From NCBI GenBank assembly GCA_037039925.1, contig JAXRKP010001321.1, positions 75,292 through 139,291 of the forward strand: a DNA stretch of 64,000 bases, written 5' to 3'. The notes under the pieces are model-generated. The model ran no database searches, had not been told where the DNA came from, and was given only the letters and a program-made list of their open reading frames with translations. The translations under genes were made by a program, and so were the position numbers. Source of the stretch: Doris montereyensis. Lineage: Eukaryota; Mollusca; Gastropoda; Nudibranchia; Dorididae. Of this stretch, positions 1 through 32,959 are shown one piece after another (position 1 is the first letter of the stretch; each line of letters opens with the position of its first letter).

Positions 1-575
1 TCGGATGGAGAGACAGGGGATAGGCCGCCACACATAGAAGGGATCGGATGGAGAGACGGGGATAGGCCTTCACACATAGAGGGAATCGGGTGACGATGGA
101 TAGACCTTCACACATAGAGGGTAGAGGGGATGGAGAGACAGGGGATAGGCCGCCACACATAGAAGGGATCGGATGGAGAGACGGGAAAGGCCTTCACACA
201 TAGAAGGGATTGATGGAGAGACAGGGGTTAGGCCTTCACACATAGAGGGGATCAGATGGAGAGACAGACGGGGATAGGCCTTCACACATAGAAGGGATCG
301 GATGGAGAGACGGGGTTAGGCCTTCACATAGAGGGGATCGGATGGAGAGACGGGATAGGCCTTTACACATAGAGGGACGGATGGAGAGACGGGATCACAC
401 ATAGACGGGGATGGAGAGACAGGGAGATAGGCCTTCACACATAGAGGGATCGGATGGAGAGACGGGATAGGCCTTCACACATAGAGGGGATTGGATGGAG
501 AGACGGGATAGGCCTTCACACATAGAGGGATTGGATGGAGAGACGGGATAAGGCTTCACACATAGAGGGGATAAA
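1..575. repeat. minisatellite, unit about 42 bp
   Basis: About 13 imperfect copies of a unit containing GGATGGAGAGACGGG and CCTTCACACATAGAGG. Copies differ by small deletions and by ACGGGG versus ACAGGGG. A short open frame across it is repeat-driven and not a gene. The array runs off the left edge, so its full length is unknown. Confidence 0.95.
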
Positions 576-1394
576 ATTTGGTATTGGGAGTGGAAGCATG
601 ATATTGATGTTATTATATTACAATGTGATTTACAGAGTGGTCGATTGATGCTTTATTATTGGTATTAACATCTGTGGCGCGGCGACTGGTTATTTCCGTC
701 CTGCCTTAACAAACCGTGTAGCGCAAAGGCCGGCTTTGTCGTATCTAAAAAAAGATCTCCTCATTGATTTCACACCTTGTGGCGTGAAGGCCGCATGTTT
801 CTGTGTGGATGGGAGATGCCCTCGAAATCTGTCTGTTTACAGCGTATTTTCACTCATTGACATAAATAAAGGTTAAAAGTTATATTTCAGACTTTTTTCT
901 TCATGATTGATACTAGGCTTGGTTTTTTTCATTGATTCGTAACTGACTCAACTTTAACACAGATATTATTGGTATGGCTCCCGCTACCTCTCAGGCATAA
1001 GTATCGCAACAGAATTTGTCATCTCTCTGGGGAAAGTCTTTGAACGAAATGACACATAACACGATCCAAAACAAAAGTGGCATTGTTTGTTTTTTTAAAA
1101 GAAAGTAACTAGGAATCGTGTCATCGCTTCCTGATCTGTGAATGTCTAAATAACGGGTAGAAAAAAATTCCTGGCCTGAGTTAAGAATAGACATAAGAAA
1201 TTCACATGATGTCAACACCTTCACGACTAGGCTGAACAAAATAATGTGCAAAGTGATGGAGTCTTCAAGATGAAGATGAAGTTACAGCTTTAGAAGGAAG
1301 AAGAAGACGATGGAATCCCAGATCAAGGGTTGAGTAGATATTAAAGATTTGGAAAACCCTTTAAGAACAGAAAGACCACAAATTAAATGCAATA
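576..1394. other. no gene recognised
   Basis: AT-rich sequence with no exon showing acyl-CoA dehydrogenase similarity or any other recognisable coding signal. It is probably intronic to ACAD9, because the next recognised exon downstream (1840) encodes an internal part of that protein. Confidence 0.5.
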
Positions 1395-1530
1395 CATAGG
1401 AATAGACAGAAAATAATCTTGTTTTGTCAATAGAATTGAACCCACGACCACTTTGTCAGCACCCATCTTGATTCGCTTATGTTAAAAAGAAAGCGCTAGA
1501 AAACTGCCAATCACGCTTAGAAATCATTTG
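1395..1530 (-). repeat. tRNA-derived SINE fragment (family C)
   Basis: Read on the minus strand it contains a B-box-like GTGGGTTCAATTC and an A-box-side segment near AAGCG. The same sequence order recurs at 18918-19060: GGAATAGACAGAAAA, then ATTGAACCC, then CACCCAT, then AAAAAGAAAGCG. Two divergent copies in one window support a dispersed SINE family. Confidence 0.6.
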
Positions 1531-1839
1531 AACAATCTGTACAGTAAAAAAGGTTGTGTTTTTACTATTTATTGTTGTATCTTTGTTACAAATACATGTC
1601 AAACTGTTATTTTTAAAAACAAGCCAATTCAGTAAAGATTTGAAGAGAAACACAATTTGTCTTCAAAGTATTGCTATGGCTCGAATTCTGTATCCTGTAA
1701 TATATCTTTGATATTCAATGAAACGGTTATTTTTCTCTACTGTCAGATTTGGAAGTGATGAAATGATCTTGATTTTGTTCCATCCAGACGTGGAGAGCAG
1801 TTCTGTCAGAAGATGGCTGAAAGATCTGGCTTCTGTCAG

Positions 1840-22724
<20,885 letters not shown>

Positions 22725-22728
22725 TTAA

Positions 22729-22985
22729 CCCTTTCCTGCCTAAAGGGTCCTCCACAATTCTAGTTTGTGTGTCTAAGCAAAATGACACAACTCTGATGAA
22801 AAGTATACCTGTCTCTCAGTTATAATTATTTTTAGAGACTTAAACATCTTTCAATCCAATGAAGAAATTATAGTAAACTAGAGAACAAACTAAGCTTTAA
22901 GAAAATGTATACTTTTATATCACTTTGATCAGCCTTTAATTGTCCGTGATGTTTGCGAGAAGATCGGTCGGTCCATTCATCGGAA
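22729..22985 (+). mobile_element. piggyBac-like end fragment without SINE
   Basis: TTAA at 22725-22728 is followed by CCCTTTCCTGCCTAAAGGG. The body matches 5932-6540 (ACAACTCTGATGAAAAGTAT, CTGTCTCTCAG, ACTTAAACATCTTTCAAT) but lacks the SINE, so it shows the empty state of that element. No right end was seen. Confidence 0.6.
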
Positions 22986-23102
22986 GTGAGGCACCTTATC
23001 GAAAGCCTTTGGGAAGTTTAGGATCACCATGCCAACTTTCTTGTTGATTCGATATATAATGCGTTGATTAAGTCATGTGATGCCAATCATACTTGGGTTT
23101 AA
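22985..23102 (-). pseudogene. LINE reverse transcriptase fragment
   Basis: The minus strand reads KVGMVILNFPKAFDKVPHF, the RT motif VDMVILDFSKAFDKVPH of CR1/Jockey-type LINEs. Upstream, DLINALYIESTRK is in a neighbouring frame, so at least one frameshift is present. It is only about 40 residues long and is cut by the piggyBac-like fragment. Confidence 0.75.
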
Positions 23103-25031
23103 AAGTTTATTTCCAAGTTTGAAGTGATCAGTAGGAGAGTAGTATAGTCTCCTCATTCTAAATTTTAAAACCATATTCCTACTCTTACAATTACTATCAA
23201 AAAGAAGAAAAGAAGAATTTAATTAATTTAATTTAAAAATAAAAATTAAAAATTACTATTTTTACACTGGCGCAGCCTGCAGGAAAAGTAAGCACTTTGG
23301 TGGTGTTTTTTTTAATTATAATACATTGATGTCCACCTAAGAACCCGGTTCTTAGGGAGACAAAAACAGCCAGTTCTTGGGTCAGACCGGGTACTAACAC
23401 GAACTCTGAGATGCCTTGTTGTAATGTTGCCTCATTATTCATGTATTTTTGGCCTGGTCTGATGGCAAGCCGTCCTTGTACACAATGTATCTCTGTCAAA
23501 TGGCGCATGACGCTCCATTGTGATGTTTATATAAAACATTTATTAAGTATTAGTGTCTTGACCAATGCAACAGTCTTCCCATCTGCCTTTTATCATTCAC
23601 ATGCAACATATCAGTCACAGGTTATCGGCAATTGTTAACTTGAGTGTGGATTGTTGCTTTCATGACTTTTCCTCACCTCACTATCAGATCGGGTTCTAAG
23701 GCTGCGAATTCCCGAGCCAATACTGCTGTATTAATTGTTATTGTGGTGAAGGTCTTCCCAAGATCACCATTAATAATGTACTTGATATTACATAATATAT
23801 ACATATATATATATATATATCCATATGAATATGACTTATGATCAAGCATCGCATATAGGTTATCACTTTAGTACAATTTACAATGTCTTCTTGGTCTACT
23901 TACAGGTTTTGTTGAGGGGTTTGTTTTTTTTAGTTTTGGGTTATACTCGAAAATCTTAATTTTAAAACCTTTAGTCCGAAACATACGTTAGTCCGAAAGA
24001 TTTAACACATGTCCTGATTCTTTTTCTAAATGAATTTTTCCCCATTATCTGAAATTTCGCTCTAGTTAAATCCGAAATTTATCTCTGGTCCTAAATAATT
24101 TCTGTTCCTCAGACAGCCTATTCAATCAGATAAAGCTAGCATGACCCAAACCTGTAACTATTATAACGTACTACTTACTACTACTAACTACTAGAACTAG
24201 AAGTAGAAGGGAAAAAAACGGATGGCTGGTGGGTGCTGGTGGTAGTGGTAGTGGTAGGTCCTCTTACTTCTCTCCTTCCCTTCTTTCACCTATCTTTCAT
24301 CTTGCTATTTCCTCTTGACTCACCCCTAAGATCACCGCGATGGTGGACGGGGTAAATTCAATGAAACAAACTAGAAAGAAAAACAAAGCAACCTCCCAAT
24401 TCAATTCCTTGGCATTTGTGCGAAGGTACAGTGTATAAAAATGAAAGACCATTCTAATCTATAAGAAGAGCAATATGTGTTGCATGTGTGTGTGCCTAGA
24501 TACCTCTGTACTGTGTGTGTGTGTAAAATTAAAATGGGCGATTGACCACTCAATCACATGATGGATAAATGGAAATCACTTCATCATCATCTCCTGCCAC
24601 TGACCACTACCATCCAGTCCCACCCCAATCTCTCTTTCTCTCTATCTGTTCAGTTAGGCATAATCAAGTTAATCGGCATCGTGTCTCTTCACTTCCCCCC
24701 CCCCTACCTCCCTTGCTCTTACTTGTATCATTACTGTCTTTCTTACCTGCAGACACTTTCTTTCTGACCTGCAGAAAATGTGATGCTTTTTTTGTGTGCG
24801 CGCTTTGCCGTGGTTGTGTGTTGTTTTCAAACACAAATTTAACAGAATTAAAAACCAGTCTGAATAAATAAAAACACATTGAAACGAAAAGAGAAGAAAA
24901 CACTCTTAATTTATGGTACGATTTTTATTACTTTGGGGTTGAGCAGTTATTATTATGCTATCATTGGAGGGAAGGTGGACAAAGTTGATCGGGGCTGCCC
25001 ACTCACAAGCAGGTTTGGAGTGCCTTTATTA
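23103..25031. other. no gene recognised
   Basis: AT-rich intergenic sequence with a short AT run at 23806-23820. It contains a family-D dispersed repeat (24232-24375). Short open frames here show no conserved motifs or paired splice sites. Confidence 0.5.
24232..24375 (+). repeat. dispersed repeat (family D)
   Basis: GTGCTGGTGGTAGTGG, CTTCTTTCACCTATCTTTC, ATTTCCTCTTGACTCACCCC, AAGATCACCGCGATGGTGGA, then GGTAAATTCAATGAAACAAA. It shares order with 3985 and 59984. Confidence 0.65.
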
Positions 25032-25746
25032 TGCATAATACTATTAGTATTAGTAGTAGATGTACATTTAAATTTGGTTTTATCATAGAAACTCAAATGT
25101 TGAACAGTGCTATTTCCTACTTATAGTTTACCTGATGGCTCAAACAATGACAAATGACATAACAATAACATGTAGAAATTAAATATTATAATACATGTAA
25201 TGTCTTGCCGTCTACTTTATATGAAATGAGCCACAATTCAAGCATTTTTGTACACCTCAGGGAACTTCCAACCTAATATTACTAATAATGTGTCTCTGTT
25301 TGTGAAACTAGTGAAGAGGAATACCGGTATATAAAAGAGTAATGAAAGGCCTAATATTGATAGAAGAAAATTGGACAGAGCAGCTTAGTTAGTGCATAAT
25401 ACTATTAGTATTAGTAGTAGATGTACATTTAAATTTTGGTTTTATCATAGAAACTCAAATGTTGAACAGTGCTATTTCCTACTTATAGTTTACCTGATGG
25501 CTCAAACAATGACAAATGACATAACAATAACATGTAGAAATTAAATATTATAATACATGTAATGTCTTGCCGTCTACTTTATATGAAATGAGCCACAATT
25601 CAAGCATTTTTGTACACCTCAGGGAACTTCCAACCTAATATTACTAATAATGTGTCTCTGCTTTGTGAAACTAGTGAAGAGGAATACCGGTATATAAAAG
25701 AGTAATGAAAGGCCTAATATTGATAGAAGAAAATTGGACAGAGCAG
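25032..25746 (+). repeat. tandem duplication, about 352 bp twice
   Basis: 25032-25383 and 25393-25746 are near identical, differing by a few single-base indels such as TTTAAATTTGG versus TTTAAATTTTGG. They are separated by CTTAGTTAG. The high identity implies a recent event. No coding content. Confidence 0.95.
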
Positions 25747-26972
25747 AGAAATTGTCCAGTGGCCCACCCTTCGTCTGCAACAAAGAAAGAATCAGTGATT
25801 CTAATTCTATGCCTTTCTTTATTGTGCTGACAAAAGGGTGGGCGACAAAATATCTGTTTTCTCTCTATTGAGCCTTTTTTTATTACTGATTACTGTTTTA
25901 TATTCCTCTTCCCTAGTTAGCTCCCCTACTGCAGTTATATTCCTTTTAAGCCTTGTGAAACATAACGCTTTTAAATAAATATATTATTATATTATCAACT
26001 GATCTTTACATGTCTTTTGTGAAGTGTTTGAATACACCATGTTATGTTGCAATGTACAAGTAAGGCAATTTTGGAAAATGTATCTGCCTTTTTTGATCTT
26101 GGGAAAATAAAATTACAGCTTTTATTATTTTGAGTTTTAAAAACGCACTTCTTATTAATCTCATCTTTGTTTTCCCTTTTCTTGTATTGTAGGTTTGTCA
26201 GCAGAAATGGGTTGTGTTTTTTGTATGTTTATCAGGACAGTCAATAATCAATGCAATTTTTGTCCTTGTGAACTCACTTTGTTACGTCATATTTGGCAAA
26301 GGAGTAGTTTTACAATGTACTCTCGCACCCAAAGAGATAAAAATGTACTTACGTTGCTTTTTAAACTGTCTGCCCTATAATGTGGTCTGTCAAAAACAAA
26401 GAGTTGTTACTGTTAGTGTTATTGAATTCCTTGTAATAGTAATAGTTGTAATGTAAGACAAGGTCAAGGAGTAACTCCCAAAAACGATCACCCAAGACTA
26501 CAGAATGTTTATCAAATTGAAGCCTACGCTATGGACTAGAGTAATGTTCATGGGTGGGTCAGACATTGAAGCTGGTGAATACAAAGAAAAGCCAATACCT
26601 ACCTTAGCACTAGCACTAGCAGTAGCAGACAAAACATGTACCGGTACCAGTCACCCAACTCATGGTGTCAACAATGTCAATTATTGAATTAGCACAAGCA
26701 AAAACATTTAGGCTGTCATTACTATCAATATCAGAACTGACAGTACAGGTGAATAACTCTTCATGAGTTGGTATGAAACCTGTAGGTAAACTTAAGCCAT
26801 GGACGAAGTGCTCATTACAAAACTCTTCCTTCCAGTCACTTGGTTTTTCTAAAAGAAAATCTATTCCTGTTGGGTATCACGACACCTCACATCTGATCAC
26901 AGGATTCAATGAAAGTGAAAGGGTGAATAGCTGCACAGTGTTGTTGCAGGTGAGCAACAGAGACCATATATG
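25747..26972. other. no gene recognised
   Basis: AT-rich sequence. GGCCCACCCTT (25761) and AAGGGTGGGC (25845) form a short inverted pair of unknown meaning. A possible exon ending TTGCAG|GTGAGC near 26950 matched nothing I recognise. Confidence 0.4.
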
Positions 26973-27008
26973 AGATTTGTTAATGTTACCGGAGATGAGA
27001 CTTGGGTC

Positions 27009-27041
<33 letters not shown>

Positions 27042-27241
27042 GAACCAGAATCTACAAGACAATCAATGGAATGGCGGCACCCCACATCACATCTCTCGTG
27101 CCCGAAAAGTTCAAGACAGAAAAATCCGCAGGGAAAATTATTGTGATTGATGATTGTCTTCTTTTGGAACAAAAGCTGACTTTTAACCAAGGCAATCAGC
27201 AATAGATTCTCTAGTATACATTGAGACATTGAAACGGCTTA

Positions 27242-27547
27242 TTAAAGCAAAAGTTTGATGTGTAAAAAGGGAGGGGGCACAAAGAGAACGCTTGCTCGTG
27301 ATAAAAGCGAGCGCGTTGGAACAAGCGCCTTAACTTTAGATCTAAATTGCCTTGTGCCACACAAAAAGTATGACTGAAAGCGAGAAGGGCTCCTTTTAAG
27401 CAAAGGAAACAAGTGATGATATTCACCTTCCATTGGCCTCCTACTTTTATTTATCTCATGAATGCCTATTCTTTTGCATTTTCCTAGGATAAATTTCGGC
27501 AAAACACTGTCTAAAAACAATAGTTCATCACTACTCGAATCCGCCAT
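27242..27547 (-). pseudogene. Harbinger-like transposase N-terminal fragment
   Basis: Starting at an internal Met it reads MADSSSDELLFLDSVLPK, then RIGIHEINKSRRPMEGEYHH and LFPLLKRSPSRFQSYF. The pattern HxINxxRxxxGEFHHLxPxLxxxxxRFxxYFR is typical of the DDE4/Harbinger N-terminus. After QSYF the similarity stops and the frame runs into the terminal-repeat region, so no catalytic domain remains. Confidence 0.75.
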
Positions 27548-27740
27548 GGCGCCAAATGGGCACGTTCCGATGTCCATACCAATATCGCAAGCGCGAGTTG
27601 CAATCTTTCTCTACATATATGCGCCTCAGCTACAAGTACAAGCAAGCGCTTTCTTTACATGTTCGTTCGCTTTATCGCAATCACTTTATCGTGAGCAAGC
27701 ATTTTTTTGGGCGCAGCCTCAATAATATTAATAAGACTTA
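27262..27740 (-). mobile_element. PIF/Harbinger-type element fragment, non-autonomous
   Basis: The inverted repeats GCTTGCTCGTGATAAAAG (27290-27307) and CTTTATCGTGAGCAAGC (27684-27700) bound an insert that interrupts the mariner remnant. Inside, a minus-strand frame resembles a Harbinger transposase N-terminus. The rest of the transposase is missing. Exact ends and target duplication were not resolved. Confidence 0.7.
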
Positions 27741-27815
27741 AGTTGTAAAGGGAAAGTATTTTTTTTCATCACGATAATGCCCACCCACCAACGAGTATTG
27801 CCACAAGGGAGGCAA

Positions 27816-28449
27816 AAAGTAAGAAATTTAGGAGTTATCATGAATTGTACCATGTCCATGGAAGATCATACCTCACATTTGAGAAAAAGTTTGCTATCTG
27901 GAATTAAAAAGAATATGTCATATCAGGAAATACATCACTCCTGAGGCAACAAACAAATTAATTTGCTCATTTGTTCTTTCAAGAATTGATTACCGGTACT
28001 GCAATTCTCTGCAAGCTGGACTTCCACTGACACAAATCAAGAAACTGCAGATAATACAAAACAATGCCGCCAGATTAGTTATGGAAGTTTCAAAAGAGAA
28101 CACATTACGCCAATACTTAAACTTTAAACACCTACACTGGCTCCCAATAAAATCTCGCATTGACTACAAGATAGCTACAATCACATACCAATGCCTGCAC
28201 GAGGCTGACTTTCCAGTCTACTTAAAAGAGTTAGTTCCTAAATACATACCGAACAGATCACTGCGCTCAGCGAGCAAGAAAATGATACAAACACCCAAAA
28301 CCAAACTTAAGACTTTCGGAGATAGGGCCCTACAAACACAAGCAGCCAAAATTTGGAACATTTTACCATGGGACGTCCAGTCTGCAGAGTCTTTGAATAT
28401 ACTGAAATCTCACTTGAAGACCCACTACTTCTCCAACACATTTAGATGA
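27816..28449 (+). pseudogene. L2/CR1-type LINE C-terminal remnant
   Basis: The first part (KVRNLGVIMNCTMSMEDH, then LSRIDYRYCNSLQAGLPLTQ and IKKLQIIQNNAARLVMEVSK) spans frameshifts. From 28081 a 122-codon open frame reads HLHWLPIKSRIDYKIATITY, then FGDRALQTQAAKIWNILPWD and LKSHLKTHYF. LHWLPVxxRIxFK, GDRAFxxAAPxLWNxLP and FKxxLKTHLF are hallmarks of the LINE C-terminal region. Confidence 0.9.
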
Positions 28450-28628
28450 ATTTTATTGAATTGCTTGCTTTTACTGAATTGATTGTGATACTATTTTTTA
28501 TTGATGCATCTGTTTTATGTAAAATGTTTTAGCGATAGCATGCCATGTCTGTGTAATCATTTTGTTTGTAATGCCTGAGCTCTTCTGAGGGAAAGCGCAA
28601 TATAAATATTCTTCTTATCTTATCTTAA

Positions 28629-30934
28629 CCCTTTAAACCCTAAGCAGCCTGACAGGAAGTCAAGTCCCAGATCCTAAGCAAAGGGAAATAACTCTGTACC
28701 AAATGTAACCCATAATTTTCAAAAATTATTTTAACACACTTCCCATTGATCAATCTGAATCTGATTGATTTTGATTTTTAAAAATTCACAAATACTTCTA
28801 CTTCTACTTTCATTTGAATACAAACATTCACACCACCAAACAAATTTAGTACTGCCAAAAAATCATTTCAACAAAAAAATTTTAAAATTTTCTCCATTTT
28901 CAACGCAATGGAATTTCACACATTTTACAAATTTTCATGAAAGGTGGTGAAGCATGTTCCTTTGCATAAGTGAATTTTACATAGTTCACACCCAAAAACA
29001 GTTTCAACAGACCGTCCACTGTCAGTTTTTGCCTTGGTTTTCGAACACCAATAACACCGTTTTTCCTCCCAGGCACACGTATCAAATTACGCTTTTGTTG
29101 TGAATGGCGTAGCCATGCTAGTAACTGTTGGGTTTCAGGACGGGCTGCTTTTGCTGGCTTGTTGCAACCCGACAGAAGACTTTTTAAAAGTGAAATTCTG
29201 AACTGGAGGTGTTGCCTAGCATGTGATTTACCGTGGGCGTTTGCGACAGATGCTCTCATGAGGAGGAAGGCATTGATGATGGACGTTTGGATGAGGAACC
29301 AGAAGCCATAACGCCACCATTTTTTGCCAGCCCTTCCAACCTTGTACTTGTAGTACGATCTGTATTGGTCAGCAAGATCTACACCTCCCATGTACTCATT
29401 ATATTCAAGTACCGGGGTTGGAATGGGTGATCCTCAACTCCATCCTTTGTACGACGAGGACTGTGGTCATGGTGGGGTTCGACGAGGTTGAAACGATGTT
29501 GACGTTCCTCTTATCTGTCCACGTTGTAGCAGTGACTTGTCACCTTTGCATCATTTTAAAAGCACCTTTTTTCTTTAAAGGAGCTGTCTTTCGATAAGGC
29601 CATTCCTTGCGATTTGGCCTTGTCGTCGCGATGAGTATGTCCGTCGCTGCAGTAAATCCTCTGCGAGTTTCACGGAGGAAAAATAATTGTCATAATAGAA
29701 GACATGATATTTGTCCAGGTAGTCGGATGCAGTGTTCATTATTACATGATGGCCAATTCCATCAGGCATTGGATCAGAAGATTTTCCAGTATAGAACTAT
29801 TAGAACTGAAAGTTCAGCATATATCCCGCTTAGTACTCTTAGCCTCTGCCATTGCCACACACTATACTTTGAGCCCCATGGCGTTGGTTTGTTGCGAATA
29901 TACTGGATGAAGTACAGTCTCCCGGTGAACGCCACCATTGCTTCGTCGATACTGATCTGACGTTGTGGTTTATAAACAGAGGTTGATACAGGCCGTATCT
30001 TGTACAAAGGGTCAAAGTTTTCATCCGTCCGACCAGGCTGCTGGGAACTGTCATTCAGATGAAAATACTGAGTGATCTTCTCATATCTTTGACGACCCAT
30101 TACATCAGCAATGGCATCCACCCTGAGCGTTTTGTCCTCACTCCATATAATGATAGTTAGGCACATCATGAATGCCAAACATAATTTTCACATAAAAATA
30201 CTATGTCAATAATGTCATCACCGTTGACAGGTTTCCAATATTTATCAGTGCCTTTCACGGCCTGGATTTGTTCAGCGTATAGGTTTGTTTGTATCACAAA
30301 GTTTTCAACCAATTGATCAGTAATGAAAAGTTTAAAATAGTCTATAGGATTTGCCATTTCATCAAGGTGATGCACAGGGCCTGAAAACTGAGAAAATTCC
30401 TCTAAATTCACATCAGAGACCTGTTCAGTCCACTCATTTCTGTTTCTATTAGTCACGTCTGGATGTAGAGCTAATTGATCGACCTCGATGTCAGAACCAT
30501 CATCATCTGAATCATCATCGTCACTGTTTAGACCATTAGATCTAGAATCAGAATCTAGTTCATTGTTAATAAATGTTAATATCAATATCAGAGCCATCTT
30601 CTTCATCGGAACTGCCCTCATTTGGTGTATTTTGTAAGTCTTGAACTTGAATGCATGCCTGAAGGAATGCGAAGGCCATCGTCACTAAAAAACGTCAACA
30701 AACTGAAAAATCTGTAACTCGGTTAGTTTCGTTTCGATTTCCATGCGGTAAAACGAAAATCACGCACAAAGTCTCGGGAACGAGATTTTACTCTGAGATC
30801 TCGCAACAACCGGAACTTCCGGGGTCATGTTGTTTACTATAGTCACTAGGGTCGAGCGGGCGCTATCGGTCGTGGTAGGGTGTAGGGAAGGGTGATTTTA
30901 CTGGGCGCTATCGGGCGTGGTAGGGTTTAAAGGG
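28629..30934 (-). mobile_element. piggyBac element A, ends preserved
   Basis: CCCTTTAAACCCTA at 28629-28642 and its exact reverse complement at 30921-30934 are flanked by TTAA on the left and TTCA on the right. A subterminal direct repeat GGGCGCTATCGG followed by CGTGGTAGGGT occurs near 30857 and 30903. It encloses a minus-strand piggyBac transposase broken by frameshifts. Length is about 2.3 kb, normal for the superfamily. Confidence 0.92.
28900..30621 (-). pseudogene. piggyBac transposase (DDE_Tnp_1_7), broken
   Basis: In order: an acidic N-terminus (DDDDSDDDGSD), FVIQTNLYAEQ, YEKITQYFHLND, ISIDEAMVAFTGR with the first catalytic Asp (about 29947), VFYYDNYFSS with the second (about 29691), and MGGVDLADQYRSYYKYK with the third (about 29379), then KWWRYGFWFLIQTSIINAFL. 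At least three frame changes separate these parts. The C-terminus ends in FMKICKMCEIPLR, a remnant of the Cys-rich tail. Confidence 0.9.
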
Positions 30935-31049
30935 TTCATCACTTCCTACTTCCTTTGGGTGGACAATCATGCCGCCCCCATCCTCCATATTCGCCAGATC
31001 TGGGCTCCTGACTTTCATCTATTCTGTCTACCGCAAAAAAGAAGCCTTG

Positions 31050-31310
31050 GGAGGTCATCGATATAGAGGGAAAAAAGCCTTGAGAGGTCATCGATATAGA
31101 GGGAAAAAAGCCTTGAGAGGTCATCGATATAGAGGTAGAAAAAACCTTGAGAGACCATCGATATAGAGGTAGAAAAAGCCTTGAAAGGTCATCGATATAG
31201 AGGAAAAAAAGCCTTGAGAGGTCATCGATATAGAGAAAAAAAGCCTTGAGAGGTCATCTAGGAAAAAAGCCTTGAGAGGTCATCGATATAGAGGAAAAAA
31301 GCCTCAAAAT
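31050..31310 (-). repeat. 33-bp minisatellite at the P-element C-terminus
   Basis: About eight copies of GCCTTGAGAGGTCATCGATA followed by TAGAGGRAAAAAA. On the minus strand a 33-bp unit reads as an 11-residue repeat around YIDDLSRLFS, continuous with the end of the transposase frame. Confidence 0.93.
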
Positions 31311-32959
31311 CACTCCTTGTGACCGGCTTCTTCCCGACTGGGGCGGAGAGAGAATGAGAATCCACAAAATCCCACATGCTGTTCACCGTCTCCACAAAGC
31401 ATGCTGTGTGAAGAGCATCTTTGGACATCAACGACTTTGACACGTAGAATTTCAGGTGACTGAGTGGGAAAATATCTGGCACGCCAAGATGACTTTCATC
31501 TTTTTCCCTCTGGGCAGGGTGAGGTGACACTCCTTCAGCTTGGGAGCAGCGAATTGACCCACCAGATGTTTCGAGGAGAAAAGCTCTTGGAGTTGGAGGT
31601 GGCACCATTTTGCAGTCATTCTTTTTCCATCCAGGCTGAAGGAAATGTTTTTCGTCATGAAATTGTTCCTCAAGTTTTTGATGAGGTGTGGTGGATCTGG
31701 CATGACAAAGGACTGAGTGGTGTCATGAAACACATATGGTCGTTCAACACATACACCCATGTTTCTCATCCATTTCCATTGGCAGGATTCTTGGTCCATC
31801 ACAATGGCATCAACGTACAAACCAATCGCTGTGACGGCTCTGACGACTTCAGAAATGATGGCTGTCAAAGTAGGTGTTGGCAGGTTGTGCTTGGCCACAT
31901 AATACCCCAACACCTGCTTCCACTTCAGAGTCAGTCCCCTGATCATGACCAAAATCGCTTGCTCAGCGATTTCGTCACTGGTGATGCTTGCCGCACCGTA
32001 GTTGACAAAGCACAAAGCCAACCAGCTGCCTAGATGATGACTGTAGTGTATGTCAGGGCTTTGGTCACAGTCATTCCATCCAAGGAAAGGGTCACTCTTT
32101 TCTCATGTTCCCCCAGTGCTAATGTTCTCAGTTGCATCATTTCCAACAGATTTTGACCCAAACCGACCCCAGTCAACACAGTCGAAAAAAGCCTCCTGAG
32201 TGTTCTTGGATGTGGGAGCTGAAACCCAACAGAGCGGAGAACAACGTATGCAGAAGTGCTCCTAAAGTACACAGCGAGACACAACTCCATAGCCTCTTTC
32301 TCAGTGTTCCAGTTGATCCACTTTTTCGCCCCCATCAGGATCTTAAATAAAGCTGCTGGAACAAGTGGTAGGTCTTTGAGAACATTTTCCAGGATTGCTT
32401 CTTTCTTCGCACGAAGAGACGCTACTTGCATAGCATGGTGTTCCACAAGTCTGACCTTGGCTGCTTGTGCCGTTTTAACTTTCCTTTCAAGTTGTTTGTT
32501 TTTGTTGTTGAGGTTTTCCAAAGCAAGTTTGGTCTGCTCCAACTCACGGGCCAACTTCTCAGGATCTGGTTTGGACGCATTCATCATGGGCCTATTACGA
32601 GTACTGTCACCACCACAATCACCTGCGTCATCACCTGCATCATATGCAGAGCTGGGGGCAGGAGCGTTGTCAGTCTCTAATCATCTCCTCTTTGAACTTG
32701 GAACAGGCTCTCTTATCTTGGGTGGAGGTCGTCGACATTCCATGGATGGAGGAGGATTTGGGCAGTTGACAATCGTAGGCACGGCAGTCGGTAGCAGTCG
32801 AGAATGTTGAATGTCTGTAGGGCAGTTGAAGGCGTTCTCATGAAAATGTGCAGAGCACACCCTCTTCGACTTGATGTCAGCAATCTTGACGTCATCTCTC
32901 CTGATGTTAATGATCCATTTCTGGCACCTGAAGCAAAATTGAAGTAAGGAAGCGTTAAT

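Larger units (their letters stand above)
26973..27815 (+). pseudogene. mariner transposase remnant, split by a Harbinger insertion
   Basis: The first part reads VTGDETWVH, a run of Tyr, then EPESTRQSMEWRHPTS and remnants of KKFKTEKSAGK, matching the mariner core GDETWVHxYEPESKxQSMEW. The second part, after about 480 bp of foreign DNA, reads FFHHDNAHPPTSIATRE, matching the third catalytic motif HDNARPHTS. The Tyr run comes from an expanded ATT repeat. Frameshifts are present. Confidence 0.88.

Noticed and set aside
25761..25855. Short inverted pair GGCCCACCCTT / AAGGGTGGGC as transposon ends
   Set aside because: Only about 10 bp match, with no target duplication.
26773..26949. Possible exon ending TTGCAG|GTGAGC
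   Set aside because: No recognisable similarity and no matching partner exon; it directly precedes the mariner remnant and may be part of older transposon sequence.
31464..32033. 189-codon plus-strand open frame
   Set aside because: It is antisense to the P-element transposase, whose minus-strand frame carries conserved motifs.
32256..32810. 184-codon plus-strand open frame
   Set aside because: It is antisense to the coiled-coil and THAP-adjacent part of the same transposase.
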